64,000 nt of DNA from assembly GCA_023078685.1 (NCBI GenBank), contig JALGAS010000009.1:1426001-1490000 (forward strand), read 5' to 3'. Each line of letters starts with the position of its first letter. Position 1 is the first letter of the stretch. The translations under genes and the position numbers were made by a program. Under the pieces are notes generated by a model, which was not told the origin of the DNA, did no database searches, and saw nothing but the letters and a program-made list of their open reading frames with translations. The DNA is from Neopestalotiopsis rosae (lineage: Eukaryota; Ascomycota; Sordariomycetes; Amphisphaeriales; Sporocadaceae). Below are positions 59,224-64,000 of this stretch, in pieces.

Positions 59224-60818
59224 ATGGCGGATCCACTCAGCGTGTCTTCTGGTGTCATTGCGCTCGTTACGTTCGCTTTTCAGTCCAGCGTGGCCCTATA
59301 TAGGACGGTACGAAACTTTCAAAGCCAAGACAAAAGAGCACGAGCTCTCAAAAACGAACTTGGGGAATTGTCCGAAGTTCTCGAGTCGCTTTTGGAGACG
59401 GTAAACAACAACCCCGAGCTCGACTTCAAAGCGCTGCAGCTTCCCCTCCACCGCTGCGGTAGAGCCTGCGAGGAATACGGCGAAATTATTGCTCGATGTT
59501 CTAAACATTCGACAGCTTCGCGTCCTAGCTTACGGGACTGGCTGACGCAGAAATATCTGCAAGGAGATATCACAGATTTTCAGGCTATGCTGGCTGGGTA
59601 CAAATCTACGATCAACATAGCTCTGGCTAACGCAAATATGTAAGATCCATCGTTGCTATTCCCCGCTCCGCGAGGGCTGACTGACTTCGATATCGTAGTC
59701 GCGTTGCCGCTATCACGCCCAGAGTCCTTGACGACTATCACGACATGATTCGCGACACCACCAACGATTTGCAGGAACATCTACACCAACTTGACGAAAA
59801 AGTGCGACGTCTAGCGTCTGGAGATACCATTGTTCCAGCTAATGATAATAATGAATGGCAAGCGATGCTGGAAGAGAAGGATAGCACTCAGCAGGGTCTC
59901 TTAATATGTGCTCAGCTGGCCGCGCGCATTGAGGAATTGGAACCAACAGTGAAGGAAAACCTTCAGTATTGGCAACGCGACTCGGCACGAAAACATGTCA
60001 AGGAAGGTTTGGGATCCACTAAAGGCTCAATTCAAGCTCTTGTGTCTCGATTGCAGAATCACGAGGAGAGCATCAACAGACAAATGGAAGCCATTAGATC
60101 AGTCCCAGCATCGCAGTCTACCGCAACGCAACTCTCTCAGCTAAAAGAAACAAGCGAAAGTGTTCGTCAATGCATCAAACTTGTATCAGACGCAGACGAT
60201 TTGATGGGCATCGAACGGCGCAACGTATTTGAAGACATTACTATGGCCGACGACACTTACGATTTCTCAGTCTCAACCGTAGGAGACCTTGTCACCGCAA
60301 GACGAATCAACTTAAAAGGAAAATCACGGCACGTAGGTGGGCAAATTAGCGACGACAGCTACCAAAAAACCATACTTGCTTTTACACAAATGTCTATGTG
60401 CAACCAAGATTCATCGAAAGAGGCCGACGAAGAGTTGGCTCAACTAGATGCCAGCCAAGAGCCACGCAATGGATGCCCCGGAGGAAGTCAATTTCATGAT
60501 CGTTATGGTCAGGGATTCAGGCTGTCTCGTCCAACGAAGCGTTTGGCAAAGAGCTCTGCTGCCTCCGTTCCAGACGATTCATTGTCAAAAATCAGAGAAG
60601 GTCGATATCCCAAGGGACTCGAGTCTGCCGTGAAGATCTCACCACCCGCAATGCCAGTCTCGACGCTATCAGTGGTGAAGCATCTTCGATGGGCTCGAGT
60701 CTTGACACTAGCTTTAACGCGAACATCCAACAGTCTTGTATGCGGTACCAGGTGTGAGAAGGTTGTCACCGGCGCTGCGTCTCTCATGCCAGTGATCAGA
60801 AGTACGTCTACCCCGTAA
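59224..60818 (+). CDS. HeLo-like protein D (PF17111 N-terminal domain, 511 aa with run-on tail)
   Basis: Exons 59224-59639 and 59699-60818; 59-bp intron (GTAAGA, CTGAC, GTAG) at the family position after LAGYKSTINIALANAN. The start is MADPLSVSSGVIALVT. Residues 1-139 are the HeLo-like domain, then a coiled region with STQQGLLIC and VRQCIKL. The best copy of the shared C-terminal segment is at about 314-363 (NVFEDITMADD, FSVSTVGDL, GGQISDDSYQKT), and the second motif FHDRYGQGFRL is at about 404-414. Family resemblance stops near residue 418 (60,535). The remaining roughly 90 residues are read through sequence that is the coding strand complement of the FAD fusion gene, so the native 3' end seems lost. 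The two genes overlap by 310 bp tail to tail. Confidence 0.8.
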
Positions 60819-63238
60819 GAACGGTAAACAGCATCCAGAAAGTTCTCCGCTAGCAATCCAGGCCTTTGACGCACCTGTTCTTGGAAGAACTTCATCAATG
60901 CCGGACGGTGCTGTTCCATATAAATGCGGTCTCGAAGGAGGCAATCCAAATCTGCTCCAGTGGCTACTGCATATTCAGACTTGATCGTATCACTGATGCT
61001 GACCGAAGCGGATTTTAGTTTCGGATTGTCCAGGCTGTTGAAGAAGGCAGCCCATATTTCGGCACAATAATCCTTTCCAGCACCACTGTCGCCAGTGATC
61101 AGGACGATGAGTTTCGGCACCGTCGACATTTTTGGTAGTGGGCAGGCATAGTCCAACACACCACAAGGATCATACTTCTCTTTGAGGTGGATGAGCCGTG
61201 GTATGTTTGGGCCAAAAGCTTTGCTTGCCAGCACAAGGTCTCTTGGGTCTGGGCCAAGATCTGCGCCGTAAGTCCCGCTGCTGAACGGTAGAAGTCTCTG
61301 AGCCACATCATAAACCCATTGCTTGGCGGATCGAGACATGTCAGTCCCGTCTTGGTTCCGTAGCCAAACACCAGTGATCACGCAGGCAAAATCCCAATCC
61401 CGGCAGCCGAAAGCGGAAGAGCTGGCGAGCACATCAGCCACGGCTCCACCACCCTGAAGTAGGTGGATGTAGCATAACGGCGAAGGGCGAGTCTTAACAG
61501 CTGAATTCAAGACATTTGCGATTTCTGCTGCTCCGATGTTCTTCACGAACAAACAACGCTTGAACGCGGAGGTTTTGCCCCCGCTGTGTCCCCCGTGCAT
61601 GCCCGAAATGTACATTTCTGTGTCAAAGAGACCAACACTGTCCACGACCTTGGCATTTTGTTCTGGTCCTAGGACTTTCTCCAATTCTAGTGGCGCTCTG
61701 ATCTCAGACCCAGCCTCGAATGATTCATACAGAGTGATACCAAGAAACAGCTCCTCATCGACTCCAAAAATATATGCATCTACAGAACTGTTTCGGTCGA
61801 GCTGCTTAGCAATGCGCTTGTCGAAATCTGCCAGACTGAGGTCCATTTTTGGGTTGCTTGACACAGGGAGTATCCAATTTCGGACCAGAAAACTGGGAGC
61901 CGGGGAGGTCCTGAAAGTGACGCTGACCACAATACCAAAGTTTGTGCCTGCACCTTTCAGTGACCACAACAGATCGATTTCGTTATCCGGGCGCACTGCT
62001 CCAGCCGGTACATGGGCTTTTGGGATATGGCCGACACAAAGAATTTGACTATTGTGGATACCGACCAAGACGGCTCCAAGAATCGTATCGCACGTCAGTC
62101 CATGCAATCGGGACAAGTGTCCAATGCCACCTTGCAACCATAGCCCAGCACCCACACTTGGGCGAGCGCCCAATGGCACGGTCAACCCCGATGCCATGGA
62201 CTTCCGTATGATGTCTTCCGTGTTGCAACCTGCCTCGGCAATAACCAAGGCGTTCGAAGGCAGCAGGCCATCTACGCCTGTTTGTGGTGCATCAAGGATG
62301 TGCACTTGATCGAAAGCGGACAAATCGACTGCGACAACTTTGGGCCAGATACACTGAGTACTGTGACCCCCACCAATCACCGTAAGGCCAGTTCGGTGCT
62401 CTAGAGCCCATTGAACACAGTCTTGCAGTTGTTGGATCGTCTGTGGTCTTACGACAGCGGCAGGAACATGAAGCCGTGCGTCCCGGTTCTTGACCGCGTT
62501 CTCCACCAGGGTCATTGATCCTGCCGATGTGAGAGTCTCAAGACTGGTCGTATCTTTGGTGAAAGCTACAACTTCTTGTGGCGCGCTAAAGACGAGAAGA
62601 TCGGGATGGTCTTCACTGGTATGGCCCAGGGTGCGACACACGATACGCCATTGCTCTCGGATACTCTTTTCGGCTTCAGCGCTTGACATCGCAAAGCCGG
62701 CGATGAAAGCGCTGAACGAATCCAATGATACATCATCGTTCGCCACGCGAACTAACCCATCTGGAAGCAAGGACGTGCGATGGCACACCAAGCCACCAAG
62801 ATCTAATGATCCCTCACGGTGAACAACGATAACCATTCCGCCGGTTTGATCATCCGCAAGCATTCCTATCGCCCGCTCAATAATGGTGCGCTTGGACCTC
62901 ATACCATACATACTATGGCAGAACAAAACGAGATCAAATTTCTGGTCTTGCTCATCCCTGTGGGTTGTCGTGCTGCTTGCTGGATGACAATTCACCTCGA
63001 ATGGTGCTCTGTGAATGGTGGGCTTGGACTGAAGCTGAGGCAGTGGGTACTCCTCTTCGCGCCCACAGCAGAGCCATTCCTCTAGTCGTGTGGCATATAA
63101 GTTGTTTGGTTTAAATGCAGCGAATTTATTAATCTTAGATCTCATCTCACTGGGAAAGTGACCGAGCACAATCTCTGGGCCCGGGCCGATTTCCAGGGCG
63201 GAGATCTTGGTACGTGAGCCGAAGAGAGTGCTCAACAT
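60509..63238 (-). CDS. Three-part fusion: methyltransferase-like, FAD-linked oxidase, P-loop kinase (909 aa)
   Basis: From ATG 63238. Residues 1-240: class I methyltransferase-like domain with motif I in SALEIGPGPE and FDLVLFCHSMYGM. Residues about 255-700: FAD-linked oxidase of the berberine-bridge type, with VIGGGHS (His292 is a candidate flavin ligand), GGIGHLSRLHGL, LLWSLKGAGTNFGIV and the C-terminal KYDPCGVLD. Residues about 706-900: P-loop kinase domain, ITGDSGAGKDYCAE with later RDRIYMEQHRPAL and VLLITGMRD, resembling phosphomevalonate/nucleotide kinases. In fusions of this type I recall a phosphoribosyltransferase domain after the kinase; here the frame ends right after ELFAKRF. Coding sense also extends upstream to an ATG at 63406, broken by TAA at 63319-63317, so this allele lacks its first 55 or so residues. 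The substrate is unknown. Confidence 0.8.
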   Translation of the reverse strand: MLSTLFGSRTKISALEIGPGPEIVLGHFPSEMRSKINKFAAFKPNNLYATRLEEWLCCGREEEYPLPQLQSKPTIHRAPFEVNCHPASSTTTHRDEQDQKFDLVLFCHSMYGMRSKRTIIERAIGMLADDQTGGMVIVVHREGSLDLGGLVCHRTSLLPDGLVRVANDDVSLDSFSAFIAGFAMSSAEAEKSIREQWRIVCRTLGHTSEDHPDLLVFSAPQEVVAFTKDTTSLETLTSAGSMTLVENAVKNRDARLHVPAAVVRPQTIQQLQDCVQWALEHRTGLTVIGGGHSTQCIWPKVVAVDLSAFDQVHILDAPQTGVDGLLPSNALVIAEAGCNTEDIIRKSMASGLTVPLGARPSVGAGLWLQGGIGHLSRLHGLTCDTILGAVLVGIHNSQILCVGHIPKAHVPAGAVRPDNEIDLLWSLKGAGTNFGIVVSVTFRTSPAPSFLVRNWILPVSSNPKMDLSLADFDKRIAKQLDRNSSVDAYIFGVDEELFLGITLYESFEAGSEIRAPLELEKVLGPEQNAKVVDSVGLFDTEMYISGMHGGHSGGKTSAFKRCLFVKNIGAAEIANVLNSAVKTRPSPLCYIHLLQGGGAVADVLASSSAFGCRDWDFACVITGVWLRNQDGTDMSRSAKQWVYDVAQRLLPFSSGTYGADLGPDPRDLVLASKAFGPNIPRLIHLKEKYDPCGVLDYACPLPKMSTVPKLIVLITGDSGAGKDYCAEIWAAFFNSLDNPKLKSASVSISDTIKSEYAVATGADLDCLLRDRIYMEQHRPALMKFFQEQVRQRPGLLAENFLDAVYRSYGVDVLLITGMRDAAPVTTFSHLVPHTRLLDVRVKASVKTRAHRRCFTTDSVETGIAGGEIFTADSSPLGYRPSLIFDNESSGTEAAELFAKRFVGRDSLNP

Positions 63239-64000
63239 TTGTGATAATTGCGGAGTGAAGTTCTCGTCTGTCGCCCACTCCGAGGCTCTTGCGAGAAGGT
63301 CGAAACCCGCGACATATTAATTTTCGGACAAGGCCTGCCTTAACGGCGCCGTGAAGTCGTCAGCTCTCTGCCGAAGGGTTTCCTTAAGTACACCGAGAGT
63401 GGCCATATAAGTTGAAGATGTGGTTAGGGAGACCATTTGAGATTGGGCAAAACCGAAACGGTGCATAAGTTAAGATTTGCTTTGATGTCGAGGTACCGAA
63501 GAAAGATGGAACAAAGTTATAAAATATAGTCTTCAAAAGAGCTTCTAAAAAAAGACAGAGAGAGAGAGAGCACTATCTATTTAGTGGATGAACTCAATAA
63601 AGAAGCATACGCCGCAGACTGATTGCCCGTGTCTGTGGACTCGCATATCGGAAACGATAGAGGCGGTCCTCATTTAGGCACACACAACAGCTTCGATGCA
63701 TATGACCAATTACTAGGCATCAATAATTTACTTTATCGCTTCCCTATGCAAATCTGGTTTGTTCGTCCACATTCATTGGGGTAGGTAGTGTGGCGGTGAT
63801 TGAATGGTTTCGCATGCACCCTACCATGGCCAGGCAATAAGATCTCGATCGAATCGGAGTATTTGCTGTGATTCATGGGTGCATGCTTGCTTAATGACAA
63901 CAAATTCAGTACGAGAATTATCATGGTGGGGAGAGAACGCGGCTTCTGTCTATCCGGCGTTACACTAGATGCAGGAGGCCGTCCAATCTGCCGGGTTAAG
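63239..64000. other. Lost N-terminus of the FAD fusion (63239-63406) and terminal spacer
   Basis: 63406-63239 (-) is coding-like (MATLGVLKETLRQ; after the stop, YVAGFDLLARASEW) but interrupted by TAA at 63319. The rest has a GA tract at about 63556-63570 and no supported gene. Confidence 0.6.

Noticed and set aside
61536..62048. 170-codon plus-strand frame inside the FAD fusion gene
   Set aside because: Complement of a well-supported coding region; the residues carry no family motif.
1..64000. tRNA, rRNA, CRISPR, transposase, telomeric repeats, viral genes
   Set aside because: Looked for characteristic motifs by eye on both strands and found none; bacterial features are not expected in a fungal sequence. 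A tRNA scan was not possible.

Overview
The window is nuclear DNA of a filamentous ascomycete (Pezizomycotina). Genes are broken by 43-150 bp introns with GT..CTAAY/CTGAC..AG signals. The families present (Zn2Cys6 regulators, HET domain, PNP-NACHT-ankyrin NLRs, PF17111/HeLo-like proteins, DUF7924) are fungal hallmarks. Spacing is loose, and truncated genes, relics and dispersed repeats are common. This is an accessory, fast-evolving region rather than a housekeeping one. No transposase, tRNA, rRNA, CRISPR or viral gene was found, and the species cannot be named from the sequence.

Left half (1-40 kb): a small three-exon gene of unknown family (240-1008, -); a short Crb2/Rad9-like tandem-BRCT protein (2226-3665, +); an 18-bp minisatellite family in both orientations (6.0-7.2 kb); an F-box protein (7841-9313, +); a frameshifted relic (10.3 kb); a five-exon C2H2 plus Zn2Cys6 transcription factor (12161-15094, -); a DUF7924 protein with a PD-(D/E)XK-like signature (18078-19594, -) and a broken copy of it 1 kb away; two Zn2Cys6 proteins lacking the usual large C-terminal region (22505-23803 and 29490-30098, +); a secreted or membrane-anchored protein (25752-26508, -); a C2H2 protein (31768-33561, -); and an F-box-like protein (36569-37432, -).

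Right half (40-64 kb) is a cell-death/allorecognition island. Two tandem NLR genes of PNP-NACHT-ankyrin layout (40724-43926 and 45312-48151, both -) arose by duplication together with their 3' flank. They are followed by four paralogous proteins with an N-terminal HeLo-like (PF17111) domain: A at 49694 (+), B at 53971-55318 (-, a mutation-degraded pseudogene), C at 55882 (+) and D at 59224 (+). Between C and D lies a HET-domain gene (57430-58632, -) whose C-terminal segment resembles the one ending the HeLo-like proteins. My inference is a receptor/effector set in which NLR or HET proteins sense and HeLo-like proteins execute, coupled through this shared segment. A collagen-like membrane protein (52087-53100, -) and a methyltransferase/FAD-oxidase/P-loop kinase fusion (60509-63238, -) complete the island.

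Damage is widespread: an in-frame TGA in the first NLR, a deletion that cuts the ankyrin array of the second, a lost splice donor and a frameshift in HeLo-like B, an in-frame TAA in the FAD fusion, and a probable rearrangement breakpoint where HeLo-like D and the FAD fusion overlap tail to tail. Several of these are C-to-T type changes in the context preferred by repeat-induced point mutation (RIP).
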